Assembly: GCF_902497875.1 (NCBI RefSeq)
Contig: NZ_CABVHY010000011.1
Span: 152,945-216,944, forward strand
Source: Pseudomonas fluorescens
Lineage (GTDB): Bacteria > Pseudomonadota > Gammaproteobacteria > Pseudomonadales > Pseudomonadaceae
Length of the DNA: 64,000 nucleotides
Direction of reading: 5' to 3'
Shown piece after piece: positions 29,644 to 38,340 of this stretch (its first letter is position 1; every line of letters begins with the position of its first letter). Both the position numbers and the translations under genes were made by a program. Under the pieces are notes generated by a model, which saw only the letters and a list, made by a program, of their open reading frames with translations, was not told the origin of the DNA and did not search any database.

Positions 29644-31092
29644 ATGATTCCGGTGATCTTGTCAGGTGGTAGTGGCTCACGTCTTTGGCCGCTTTCGCGT
29701 AAACAATTCCCCAAGCAGTTCCTCGCCCTGACGGGCGAACACACGCTGTTCCAGCAAACTCTCGAGCGCCTGGTGTTCGACGGTATGGACACACCGATCG
29801 TGGTCTGCAACAAGGAACACCGCTTCATCGTCAACGAGCAACTGAACGCCCGTAACCTCGACACCCAGCGCATCCTGATGGAACCGTTCGGCCGCAACAC
29901 TGCGCCGGCCGTGGCCCTGACCGCGATGATGCTGGTCAACGAAGGCCGCGATGAGTTGATGCTGGTACTGCCGGCTGACCACGTCATCGAAGACCAGAAA
30001 GCCCTGCAACGCGCCCTGGCCCTGGCCACCGTGGCTGCGGAGAATGGCGAAATGGTGCTGTTCGGCGTACCGGCGACCAAACCGGAAACCGGCTATGGCT
30101 ATATCAAGTCGACCAACGATTCACTGCTGCCCGAAGGCGTCAGCCGCGTGTCGCACTTCGTCGAAAAACCTGACGTGAAACGCGCCACCGAGTTCGTTAA
30201 CGCCGGTGGTTATTTCTGGAACAGCGGCATGTTCCTGTTCCGCGCCAGCCGCTTCCTCGAAGAGCTGAAAAAGCACGACCCGGACATCTACGACACCTGC
30301 CTGCTGACTCTGGAGCGTAGCGTGCAGGATGTCGACACCGTCGACATTGACTCCGCCACCTTCGCCTGCTGCCCGGACAACTCCATCGACTACGCCGTGA
30401 TGGAAAAAACCCAGCGCGCCTGCGTCGTACCACTGACTGCTGGCTGGAGCGATGTCGGTTGCTGGTCGTCGCTGTGGGAAGTCAACGAGAAAGACGCCAA
30501 TGGCAACGTCACCAAAGGCGATGTGGTCATCCAGGACAGCAAAAACTGCATGATCCATGGCAACGGCAAACTGGTGTCGGTGATCGGCCTGGAAAACATC
30601 GTCGTGGTCGAAACCAAGGACGCCATGATGATTGCCCACAAGGACAAGGTCCAGGGCGTCAAACAGATGGTCAACACCCTCAACGAGCAAGGCCGCAGCG
30701 AAACCCAGAACCACTGCGAAGTCTACCGGCCATGGGGCTCCTACGACTCGGTGGACATGGGCGGACGCTTCCAGGTCAAGCGCATCTCGGTCAAACCGGG
30801 CGCGTGCCTGTCCTTGCAGATGCACCACCACCGCGCCGAACACTGGATCGTGGTCAGCGGCACCGCCGAAGTGACCTGCGACGAGAACGTGTTCCTGCTG
30901 ACTGAAAACCAGTCGACCTACATCCCGATCGCCTCGGTTCACCGCTTGCGCAACCCGGGCAAGATCTCGCTGGAAATCATCGAAGTGCAATCGGGTAGCT
31001 ATTTGGGTGAGGACGATATCGAGCGGTTTGAAGATATCTACGGTCGCACCCCGGTCGAACGCGGCGTCTCGGTGAAAACCATCGCGCAGTGA
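29644..31092 (+). CDS. algA: mannose-1-phosphate guanylyltransferase / mannose-6-phosphate isomerase AlgA
   Basis: This 482-residue bifunctional cytoplasmic enzyme supplies GDP-mannose to AlgD. The N-terminal nucleotidyltransferase domain begins with the signature GGSGSRLWPLSRKQFPKQF. The DHVIED and GYGYIK segments are also present. The C-terminal cupin isomerase domain (about 350-475) has QMHHHRAEHWIVVSGTAEV with metal-binding His residues. The start has AAGGAG upstream. It is the last gene of the operon, followed by a strong terminator. Confidence 0.97.
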   Translation: MIPVILSGGSGSRLWPLSRKQFPKQFLALTGEHTLFQQTLERLVFDGMDTPIVVCNKEHRFIVNEQLNARNLDTQRILMEPFGRNTAPAVALTAMMLVNEGRDELMLVLPADHVIEDQKALQRALALATVAAENGEMVLFGVPATKPETGYGYIKSTNDSLLPEGVSRVSHFVEKPDVKRATEFVNAGGYFWNSGMFLFRASRFLEELKKHDPDIYDTCLLTLERSVQDVDTVDIDSATFACCPDNSIDYAVMEKTQRACVVPLTAGWSDVGCWSSLWEVNEKDANGNVTKGDVVIQDSKNCMIHGNGKLVSVIGLENIVVVETKDAMMIAHKDKVQGVKQMVNTLNEQGRSETQNHCEVYRPWGSYDSVDMGGRFQVKRISVKPGACLSLQMHHHRAEHWIVVSGTAEVTCDENVFLLTENQSTYIPIASVHRLRNPGKISLEIIEVQSGSYLGEDDIERFEDIYGRTPVERGVSVKTIAQ

Positions 31093-31116
31093 TTGATCGG
31101 TAATACCGCTAAATTA

Positions 31117-31177
31117 AAAGCCCTCGTCCAACCGACTGCGTTCCCTATCCGCAGTCGGTGGGGCGGGGGCTTTTTTT
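31117..31177 (+). terminator. terminator of the alginate operon
   Basis: A long stem is visible: inner perfect 10-bp ACCGACTGCG (31131-31140) / CGCAGTCGGT (31150-31159). The outer AAGCCC-CG-CC pairs with GG-CG-GGGCTT, followed by seven T (31171-31177). Confidence 0.93.
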
Positions 31178-31223
31178 GGTCCGGTGTCTCGTCCTGCCTG
31201 CTTGTATTGGCCGGCTCGCCGCC

Positions 31224-31334
31224 TATCGCGAGCAAGCTCGCTCCCACACATGGACCATGTCGTGAATCAACTTTATACACATCACAAATCTAATGTGGGA
31301 GCGACGGTGCGGAGATCCGACTTGCTCGCGATGG
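31224..31334. repeat. REP pair, family C, second arm with a 15-bp enlarged loop
   Basis: The first arm is canonical (ATCGCGAGCAAGCTCGCTCC from 31224). The second reads GTGGGAGCGA, then CGGTGCGGAGATCCGA, then CTTGCTCGCGATGG, so the usual single G is replaced by 16 bases. Similar long-loop variants exist in fluorescent pseudomonads as far as I recall. Confidence 0.8.
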
Positions 31335-31405
31335 GGCCGGAAATTTCATCGCTGGTTTTCCGCCAAGTCCCGATTGACCACCTCCCCCACACTGCCTATC
31401 CTCGC

Positions 31406-31652
31406 GCCTGTCACGACTAATTCGTGATGGGGTTTGACGGCTCCGCATTTTCTCTCAAGACGCGCATTGTTCTTCTATCTTTGCTCGAGCACTCCCGTGC
31501 CCGCCGCATGGCTTTAATGGCAACTGTGCGTGGGGCACCTTCGGGTGCGCCGGGTGCCTTGAGAGACCGGTCCGTCAACCTGCGTACAGTTGCCACCCAA
31601 TTTCGTTTGACGGCGATCCAGTGGCAGCTCTTTTTCTCGAGGAGCAATACCC
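31406..31652 (+). ncRNA. candidate structured 5' leader of the small gene at 31653
   Basis: The roughly 300 bp between the REP pair and the small gene contain nested pairing. TCACGA/TCGTGA (31411-31427) comes first. Next is a 9-bp perfect long-range stem, GGCAACTGT (31519-31527) / ACAGTTGCC (31586-31594). It encloses the UUCG-tetraloop hairpin GCACC-TTCG-GGTGC (31535-31548) and the palindrome GACCGGTC (31565-31572). This looks like a folded leader RNA. I cannot match it to a named family. Confidence 0.45.
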
Positions 31653-31928
31653 ATGACCGACCGCATCGCCCTGACCAGCAACGACTGCGACATCCCCACC
31701 CTGTTCATCGACACCCACGCGCCACTGGACGAACTTCACGCCAGCGCCGCGCACCGCATCCTCGCCGTCACGCAAATGATGGAAAGCCTCGCCAGCATGG
31801 ACATCCGCAACGCCAACCCCGCCAACCTCCAGCAAATCGCCCACGCCGCCGCGCTATTACTGCGCGATGGCTGTGATGTGATGGATGTGTTGGGGCGCAG
31901 GATTCGCGGGAACGGGCTTTTGGCCTGA
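31653..31928 (+). CDS. small DUF6124/DUF3077-like protein
   Basis: This 91-residue helical protein has no signal peptide. Its layout is typical of a small Pseudomonas-only family (tentatively DUF3077/DUF6124): a short N-terminus with LFIDTHAPLDELHASAAHRI, then a helix pair ending in LLLRDGCDVMDVLGRRI. Function is unknown. The ATG at 31653 follows CGAGGAGC. It is convergent with the toxin genes and separated from them by a hairpin (31960-31979). Confidence 0.7.
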   Translation: MTDRIALTSNDCDIPTLFIDTHAPLDELHASAAHRILAVTQMMESLASMDIRNANPANLQQIAHAAALLLRDGCDVMDVLGRRIRGNGLLA

Positions 31929-31959
31929 CAGCGCTACGGGAAGGCTGCTGCTTGATCGC

Positions 31960-31979
31960 CGTCACGCATAAGCGTGACG
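31960..31979. terminator. hairpin between convergent genes
   Basis: CGTCACGC (31960-31967) pairs with GCGTGACG (31972-31979) around an ATAA loop. It lies one base beyond the stop of the minus-strand toxin gene and about 30 bp beyond the small plus-strand gene. There is no clear T-tract on either side. Confidence 0.5.
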
Positions 31980-31980
31980 T

Positions 31981-34704
31981 CTAAAGCCCGCTTACCCAAT
32001 TTCGAAACCGTGTCAGTAACCCCGGATTGATTGCCGGTAACAAAATCTGACCTGATCTGAGGTCGCGTAGTTTATGGCTACTCGTGTCGCCTGCGAGTTG
32101 GAGGCCAACCACTGTCACCTTGCGACCTTCGGACTCCACTGAATGGATTTCTTTCACTTTTAGCAACGTCAACGGTTTGATCAGGAGGTGATCCGCAAGA
32201 AAAGCAGTGGCTGCCACTTTCTTCGGTATTTGGCCATCAAACACCATCAGTACCCTTTGCTGGTCAGCCTGGGCATCGGGCTTATGGTCGGCCCAGCTTT
32301 CGAGCCAACTGATGACGCTATGAGGTACTACGCTTGCCGACATATAACCTTGGTCGGCCACGATACTCCCTACCTTAATACTATGACCGAAAACTCCTGC
32401 AGCTACCCTCATGGCTCGATAGGCCTCTCCTTGATAATCCGGAAGGGTTTCTACTTCCGAGTTAAAGGTTGCCACGATGTTCTTGATGTCGGCCTCTGAG
32501 GTTTCCATACCCCGCAAAAAGTAATTAATTTGGTCGGAGACCCCATTCCCACCTTCTGCGTACTCGTCCAGCCCCGGTAAGTCTTGGCTTTGTGCGGCTA
32601 ACTGCTCAATTCTTCTGCCCATCAATGCGCGTTCCTGGTCATGAAGTACACGTAGTTGACCGTCATTTGGACGATTAAAGATCTCGATCAGATTGGTAAC
32701 CTCTGATGATTGAGCACTGGAGCGGCTCCAAGGCCATCTGGTTAGCCCGCCCTGATCGATGAAGTTAATGGGGTGATTGTTAACAAAACCATAAAAGTTC
32801 AAACCATCAACATCTCCCGCCGGGTCCGGATTAACCCACCTTTGCAACCACGGCACGTAATACCTGAAACCATAATAATAAAGCCCCGTCGCATCCCGCA
32901 CCTTGCCCGAATAGCGCACGGTTTTATAACTCGCCTCGACTTCCCCCCTGCCGGCAAACCACGCGGTACTGCCAAAGGGGTGATAACGCTCCTGGCTAAT
33001 CACCTCGCCCGCGCTGTCGAGTTCCAAGGTGCAGGAGCCTAGATGATCGGCGACGCTGTACCGATACTGGTTATTGGCAAGGTCTTTGGGCGGCTCCGTC
33101 TCCCAGTGCAACACCCGCACACTGCTTCTACCGGCTTGGGCGACGAGCACATGGAGCACTTCACCGGTGCCGCTGTGGCTGCGAATTTCCAGACCCGGCA
33201 AGTAACGAACTTCAGCGTTCAGCGTGCGGGCATTGCTTTGGGTCGAGCGAATTTTGCGCCGGCGCATTCCGTCCGCGCCGTAGACATACCATTCGCTGTC
33301 GTTGAGACCAGAGTCGCGCGCTACCGGTCGCACGTCCTTTAACTGGTTTCGCAGGTCCCAACTCAGCGCCTGCCCCGGTTGCAGCTTCAGCAGATTGCCG
33401 TTGGCGTCGAAAGCGGCGGCAACATCTTCTTCTCTCGGTGGCAGGCCATTATGCTCGGGCAGGCAGCGGTTGCTGTGCCTGGCGGCGGTCAGGGTGCGGC
33501 CATGCTGTTGCGGGCCTTCGTGGGTCAGCTCCAACAGATTGCCGCCCTCGTCATAGCGGTAGGTCTGGCGGTAATTGGCGCGCGGCGCAGGATCGTTGAA
33601 ACCGGAAAAGTGCGGGCCTTTATTCGGTCCTCCCGCCTCCCAACCCGTGGCTTCGATCAGCTGGTAGAGGCTGTCATAGACATAGCGGCTGATTGGGTCA
33701 ATGCGCTGGTTGGCGAAGTAACGAATCGGTTGCGCCTTGTCTTCAATGCTCAGCACAGTGCCGACCGGGTCATAGTCATATCGCAAGTCTTGCAGGGATT
33801 TACTGTCGCGCTTGGCCCGCAGCCGGATCAGGCGACCGTCTTCGGGACGATACTCAAGGGTGGTGATGACGCCATTGCCCGCGGTTTCCCGCTCGGTCTG
33901 GCCGTGGGCGTTGAATTGGATGGCACTGACCAGGAGTTGTCGAGTGGGCTGACCTTTCAATTGCAGATGAGATTCGCATAACTGGCCGCCGACAGTCTGG
34001 CTGAAGAACTGCCGATTGCCTTTGGTGTCGGTCCGCTCAAGCACATCGCCCGGTGGATTGAAGCGCGACCGGGTCATTGCACCTTCGCCGTTGCGCTCTT
34101 CCAAAGGCACGGGCCAGTCGTGCGAGCCCAGCATGCGTAGAAAATGCTGAATCTGCTCCAGCAGCGCCCCGGTCAAACCAAAGATTTCATACTGCTGCGT
34201 ACCGGCCGGGTCATCGTGGCGAATCAATTGCCCGCATTGGTTGCGGTCGGCGAAGACAGGATCAGCAGTGCCGTACAGATAACGCTCCGTACAGGAGAAA
34301 ACCTCATCGAGGGCCTGCTCGAACACCGCCTGCGGCCGCAGCAGCGTGTCGTACTCCATCCGCCGCTGACTGCCCCGGCCATCCCAGTGGTGCATCAGTT
34401 GATCTGTTTCGCCCAACAGACTGATGCGCAACCCGGCATCAACGCTGATCGTGCTCAGCACCTTGCCGGAAAGGGAATACATTGAGGCGAGGTTGGCCGG
34501 GGCCGAAGCGTCGCGGAACAGTCGCGGATCCCATTGGGCGATGGCGCGCCCCGCCGGGTCACGGGCCGTGCGGTTGATTCGCGCTTCGGCCGGTCCACCT
34601 TCTGCACTGCGGCAGTAACCCACCGAACGCACTGTCAGGCCACGCGGGTCAGTGGCTGTCAGCGTCGGGGTGCGGCTGTGTAATGTCAGTGTCCGAGCCA
34701 GCAT
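31981..34704 (-). CDS. TccC-like Rhs/YD-repeat toxin, variable C-terminal domain 1 (ADP-ribosyltransferase-like, uncertain)
   Basis: This 907-residue protein has the TccC-type start (TLHSRTPTLTATDPRGLTVRSVGY) and YD repeats forming a shell-like cocoon. The Rhs core ends at YYYGFRYYVPWLQRW with the DPAG motif (Asp627) that precedes self-cleavage in Rhs and Tc proteins. In Photorhabdus the released C-terminus is a toxin delivered by TcA/TcB. Here residues of about 650-907 are unique to this copy. YQGEAYRAMR (Arg763), then GYMSAS (Ser789) and VLMVFDG resemble the R and S motifs of ADP-ribosyltransferases, but the expected ExE is not evident (ADHLLIKPL). No immunity gene follows. The start has AAGGA upstream. 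Confidence 0.85.
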   Translation of the reverse strand: MLARTLTLHSRTPTLTATDPRGLTVRSVGYCRSAEGGPAEARINRTARDPAGRAIAQWDPRLFRDASAPANLASMYSLSGKVLSTISVDAGLRISLLGETDQLMHHWDGRGSQRRMEYDTLLRPQAVFEQALDEVFSCTERYLYGTADPVFADRNQCGQLIRHDDPAGTQQYEIFGLTGALLEQIQHFLRMLGSHDWPVPLEERNGEGAMTRSRFNPPGDVLERTDTKGNRQFFSQTVGGQLCESHLQLKGQPTRQLLVSAIQFNAHGQTERETAGNGVITTLEYRPEDGRLIRLRAKRDSKSLQDLRYDYDPVGTVLSIEDKAQPIRYFANQRIDPISRYVYDSLYQLIEATGWEAGGPNKGPHFSGFNDPAPRANYRQTYRYDEGGNLLELTHEGPQQHGRTLTAARHSNRCLPEHNGLPPREEDVAAAFDANGNLLKLQPGQALSWDLRNQLKDVRPVARDSGLNDSEWYVYGADGMRRRKIRSTQSNARTLNAEVRYLPGLEIRSHSGTGEVLHVLVAQAGRSSVRVLHWETEPPKDLANNQYRYSVADHLGSCTLELDSAGEVISQERYHPFGSTAWFAGRGEVEASYKTVRYSGKVRDATGLYYYGFRYYVPWLQRWVNPDPAGDVDGLNFYGFVNNHPINFIDQGGLTRWPWSRSSAQSSEVTNLIEIFNRPNDGQLRVLHDQERALMGRRIEQLAAQSQDLPGLDEYAEGGNGVSDQINYFLRGMETSEADIKNIVATFNSEVETLPDYQGEAYRAMRVAAGVFGHSIKVGSIVADQGYMSASVVPHSVISWLESWADHKPDAQADQQRVLMVFDGQIPKKVAATAFLADHLLIKPLTLLKVKEIHSVESEGRKVTVVGLQLAGDTSSHKLRDLRSGQILLPAINPGLLTRFRNWVSGL

Positions 34705-34822
34705 GGTCTGTGGTCATCCTTGTGCGTCAAAACAGCTAATGCTGAAAAGCCATGCCTGGCTACTGTCAGAAACTACAGCGCTGACCAGCGGCGCAGGATG
34801 AAGGCTTGTAACCCGTGCTCAT
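34705..34822 (-). other. spacer between the toxin genes, duplicated leader
   Basis: The roughly 95 bp before this gene (34705-34800) is a diverged copy of the segment before the second toxin (37676-37770). Shared blocks include CATCCTTGTGCGTCAA, ACAGCTAATGCT and GGCTACTGTCAGAAA. The duplication therefore included the upstream region. There is no room for an immunity gene. Confidence 0.7.
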
Positions 34823-37675
34823 CTACTGTGCAGAACTCTGCATAGCTGCGCGCCTGCCCACTTCCACGTAATTTGAATAACGATTTAGACGATCCATGAC
34901 ATAAGCCTCAGGAAGTCTATTGAAACCACCTTCGCCTCTCACACCCTTGTAGTCCATGCCTCGACGGCTATCTTTTATAGAGAACCATTGCATGTAACTA
35001 TTTGGCATAGTGTTAATTGAGTTAAAACGATCAATGGAGGTAACATCATCTACCGATACATCTGGAAAAAAATATCGACTATTTCTAAGTAACGTATCAT
35101 CGCCCAACTGATACCTTGGATCCGCATTCGCAGACGCAACAGATGCAGTCTCTCCTATTTTAAAAGCGCCGGCGCGGACTGTATGGGCCATTGGAAATGT
35201 CGGCCATGGATCTACGACAACAAGTTTATTTTCCGATAATGTTCTCTTATCCCCGATGACGACAAACCCGTGGTCAGCGCCTTGCGCGCGAACTCTAAAA
35301 ACCGGCTCCCTGGTTTGGGTACTGGCCAATAGATGAAAGGCTATATCGGCATGTTCCTTACAATTACCCACGCCATATTCGAGGATGACGGGCATACGCT
35401 GTTCCAAAGAGACCCTGCGGACCGATTGAAGTTCACCCATATTATTCAGCGGTGACCGCCATAGATCGAGCCTTTGATTATCCGAGCCATAGGGCAACAA
35501 AGCCTTGGTAATGATATTTGCCAGATGGGCGTGTTCGAGAGAGTCATAAGTACCTTGATCTACTCGTCTCACAATATTACTCGGCTCAACGCCATAGTTA
35601 GACAAATACATCATCCGGGATGGACTCAATTGTGGCCCATCGATTTCGATGGCCTGACGCTGGCTTTCAGACAGATGATTTATATTAATGCCGACCAGCC
35701 CTTGAACATCCTTATAAGTCACCGGGCTATTACCCACGAACCTATATAAATTGGCACCCGTTACATATCCTGCCGGATCAGGACTACTCCAACGTTGCAA
35801 CCATGGCACGTAGTACCTGAAGCCGTAATAATACAGCCCCGTCGCATCCCGCTCTTTCCCCGAGTAGCGCACGGTCTTGTAACTCGCCTCCACTTCCCCC
35901 CGGCCGGCAAACCACGCGGTGCTGCCAAAGGGGTGGTAACACTCGTGACTGATCACCTCGCCTTCACTGTCGAGTTCCAACGTGCAGGAACCCAGATGAT
36001 CGGCGACGCTGTAACGCAACTGATTATTGGCAATCCCTTTAGGGGGTTCCGTCTCCCAGTGCAACACCCGCACACTGCTTCTGCCGGCCTGGGCGACGAT
36101 CACATGGAGCACTTCACCGGTGCCACTGTGGCTGCGAATTTCCAGACCCGGCAAGTAACGAACTTCAGCGTTCAGTGTGCGGGCATTGGTCTGGGTCGAG
36201 TGGACTTTGCGCCGGCGCATGCCGTCGGCGCCGTAGCTATAACGCTCGCGGTCATTGAGGCCGGAGTCGCGCGCTACCGGCCGCACTTCCTTTAACTGGT
36301 TTCGCAGGTCCCAACTCAGTACCTGCCCCGGTTGCAGCTTCAGCAGATTGCCGTTGGCGTCGAAGGCGGCGGCGATTTCTGCTTCGCTCGGTGGTCCGCC
36401 ATTCTGTTCGGGCAGGCAGCGGTTGCTGTGCCGGGCGGCGGTCAGGGTGCGGCCATGGTGTTGCGGGCCGTCGTGGGTCAGCTTCAACAGATTGCCGCCC
36501 TCGTCGTAGCGGTAGGTCTGGCGGTAATTGGCCCGCGGCGCAGGATCGTCGAAACCTGAAAAGTGCGGGCCTTTATTCGGGCCGCCCGCCTCCCAGCCGG
36601 TGGCTTCGATCAGTTGGTAAAGGCTGTCATAGACATAGCGGCTGATCGGGTCGATGCGCTGGTTGGCGAAGTAACGAATCGGTTGCGCCTTGTCTTCAAT
36701 GCTCAACACATTGCCGACCGGGTCATAGCAGTAGTTCAGATCCTGTAACGTACCGCCATCACTGCGCCGGGCTTGAAGCCGGATCAGGCGACCGTCTTCA
36801 GGGCGATATTCCAGGGTGGTGGTGACGCCATTACCCGCGGTTTCCCCCTCGGTCTGGCCGTGGGCGTTGTACTGGATGGCACTGATCAGAAGTTGCGGCT
36901 TTTGCTGCCCTTTCAATTGCAGATGAGATTCGCGTAACTGACCGCCAACGGTCTGGCTGAAGCTCTGTCGATTGCCTTTGGCATCGGTCTGCTCCAGCAC
37001 ATCACCCAGTGGATTGAAGCGCGATCGGGTCGTTGCGCCCGCGCCGGGTTCAAGCAACTTATTGCGCTCGAGCAACTCCTCGGGCCAGTCGAGCGAGTCC
37101 GGCTGATGCAAAAAATGCTGAGTCTGTTCCAGCAGCTGGCCCATCAAGCCGAACTCATCGAACACTCCTGTTCCCGCTGGGTCATCGTGGCGAATCAATT
37201 GCCCGCATTGGTTGCGGTCGGCGAAGCCCGGATCGGCGCCGCCGTAGCCGTAACGCTCCGAGCAAAACGACAGTTCACCTTTGGCCTGCTCGAACACCGC
37301 CTGCGGCCGCAGCAGCGTGTCGTACTCCAGCCGCCGCTGACTGCCCCGGCCATCCCAGCTGTGCACCCGCTGATCCGCTTCGCCCAACAAGCTGACGCGC
37401 CACCCGGCATCAACGCTGGTCGAACTCAGCACCTTGCCGGAAGGCGAATACACCGCGGTGAGGTTGGCCGGGGCCGAAGCGTCGCTGAACAATCGCGGAT
37501 CCCACTGGGCGATGGCGCGCCCCGCCGGGTCATGGGCCGTGCGATTGACGCGCGCTTCGGCAGGCCCGCCTTGCGCAATGCGGCAGTAACCCACCGAGCG
37601 CACCGTCAGGCCACGCGGGTCGGTGACTGTCAGCGTCGGGGTGCGGCGATGTAATATCGGTGTCCGAGCCAGCAT
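34823..37675 (-). CDS. TccC-like Rhs/YD-repeat toxin, variable C-terminal domain 2 (papain/PMT-C3-like Cys-His-Asp)
   Basis: This 950-residue paralogue of the neighbouring toxin is nearly identical over the first 625 or so residues (HRRTPTLTVTDPRGLTVRSVGY ... YYYGFRYYVPWLQRW, DPAG at Asp633). It is unrelated after about residue 655. The C-terminal domain contains YGVGNCKEHADIAFHLL (Cys772), GADHGFVVIGD (His802) and LVVVDPWP (Asp822). This ordered Cys-His-Asp set resembles papain-fold toxins such as the deamidase C3 domain of Pasteurella multocida toxin. The effector assignment is inference. No TcA/TcB gene is in the window. A start with AAGGA upstream is conserved in both copies. Confidence 0.87.
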   Translation of the reverse strand: MLARTPILHRRTPTLTVTDPRGLTVRSVGYCRIAQGGPAEARVNRTAHDPAGRAIAQWDPRLFSDASAPANLTAVYSPSGKVLSSTSVDAGWRVSLLGEADQRVHSWDGRGSQRRLEYDTLLRPQAVFEQAKGELSFCSERYGYGGADPGFADRNQCGQLIRHDDPAGTGVFDEFGLMGQLLEQTQHFLHQPDSLDWPEELLERNKLLEPGAGATTRSRFNPLGDVLEQTDAKGNRQSFSQTVGGQLRESHLQLKGQQKPQLLISAIQYNAHGQTEGETAGNGVTTTLEYRPEDGRLIRLQARRSDGGTLQDLNYCYDPVGNVLSIEDKAQPIRYFANQRIDPISRYVYDSLYQLIEATGWEAGGPNKGPHFSGFDDPAPRANYRQTYRYDEGGNLLKLTHDGPQHHGRTLTAARHSNRCLPEQNGGPPSEAEIAAAFDANGNLLKLQPGQVLSWDLRNQLKEVRPVARDSGLNDRERYSYGADGMRRRKVHSTQTNARTLNAEVRYLPGLEIRSHSGTGEVLHVIVAQAGRSSVRVLHWETEPPKGIANNQLRYSVADHLGSCTLELDSEGEVISHECYHPFGSTAWFAGRGEVEASYKTVRYSGKERDATGLYYYGFRYYVPWLQRWSSPDPAGYVTGANLYRFVGNSPVTYKDVQGLVGININHLSESQRQAIEIDGPQLSPSRMMYLSNYGVEPSNIVRRVDQGTYDSLEHAHLANIITKALLPYGSDNQRLDLWRSPLNNMGELQSVRRVSLEQRMPVILEYGVGNCKEHADIAFHLLASTQTREPVFRVRAQGADHGFVVIGDKRTLSENKLVVVDPWPTFPMAHTVRAGAFKIGETASVASANADPRYQLGDDTLLRNSRYFFPDVSVDDVTSIDRFNSINTMPNSYMQWFSIKDSRRGMDYKGVRGEGGFNRLPEAYVMDRLNRYSNYVEVGRRAAMQSSAQ

Positions 37676-37843
37676 GGCCTGTCGTCATCCTTGTGCGTCA
37701 AGACAGCTAATGCTTAAAGGTCATGCTTGGCTACTGTCAGAAATTACAGTGCCGACCAGCGGCGCAACCATCAAATCCCCTCATGTCCATTCCCATCGCC
37801 CTTCGGTACGATGGTGCTACGTAGCTCTCGGAGACTTTCAAGC

Positions 37844-38308
37844 ATGTTCATCGGCGTCCTGCTGGTCATTACCTGGCTGGTCCTGTTACTGCGCTATCCG
37901 GCCAAAGCCTTGCCGGTGTCGCTGGCGGCGGCGATTGGCCTGGGTCTGGTGGCGGTGTGGGTGATCTGGCTGGATAATCGCGAGGTCAAGCAACTGGCGC
38001 GGCTGGAGTTGCGCATCAGTTATGCGCCCGAGCATTGCCCGGCGGATCGCCCGCTGCTGCTGAAAATGAATAACGGCAATGACGTCCCACTGACCGAGCT
38101 GCGCTGGCGGATCGCCGCCTATGCGCCCGGCGACACGGTGAACCTGGCGGACAACCTCTACTCTGCCCCACGCTACCGTGGCCCCGGCGAACTGCAGGCC
38201 GGTGCCTCGTGGGAAGACTGTTTGCCGCTGCCTCCGCTACGGCCCGGTTATCGCCCGCAATCCCTGGAGTTTCGCGCCGAGCGTTTGCAAGGTAGTTTCT
38301 CCGACTGA
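37844..38308 (+). CDS. small inner-membrane protein, unknown function
   Basis: This protein of about 154 residues has two N-terminal membrane helices (FIGVLLVITWLVLLL and LPVSLAAAIGLGLVAVWVIWL). A periplasmic beta-rich domain of about 100 residues follows, with LRISYAPEHCPADRPLLLKMNNGNDVPLTELRWRI and a Cys near each end. I do not recognise a characterised family; similar proteins are sometimes loosely labelled multidrug transporter. The ATG at 37844 has CGGAGA upstream. A longer frame to 37727 exists but lacks a ribosome-binding site and overlaps the toxin leader. The SDR gene follows 32 bp downstream. Confidence 0.75.
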   Translation: MFIGVLLVITWLVLLLRYPAKALPVSLAAAIGLGLVAVWVIWLDNREVKQLARLELRISYAPEHCPADRPLLLKMNNGNDVPLTELRWRIAAYAPGDTVNLADNLYSAPRYRGPGELQAGASWEDCLPLPPLRPGYRPQSLEFRAERLQGSFSD

Positions 38309-38340
38309 ACCACTCTCCTCTCTTGCACAAGGACCGCGCC

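Noticed and set aside
31424..31876. 150-codon frame overlapping the small DUF6124/3077-like gene
   Set aside because: It runs through the structured leader and then overlaps the small gene in another frame with Arg/His/Pro-rich sequence.
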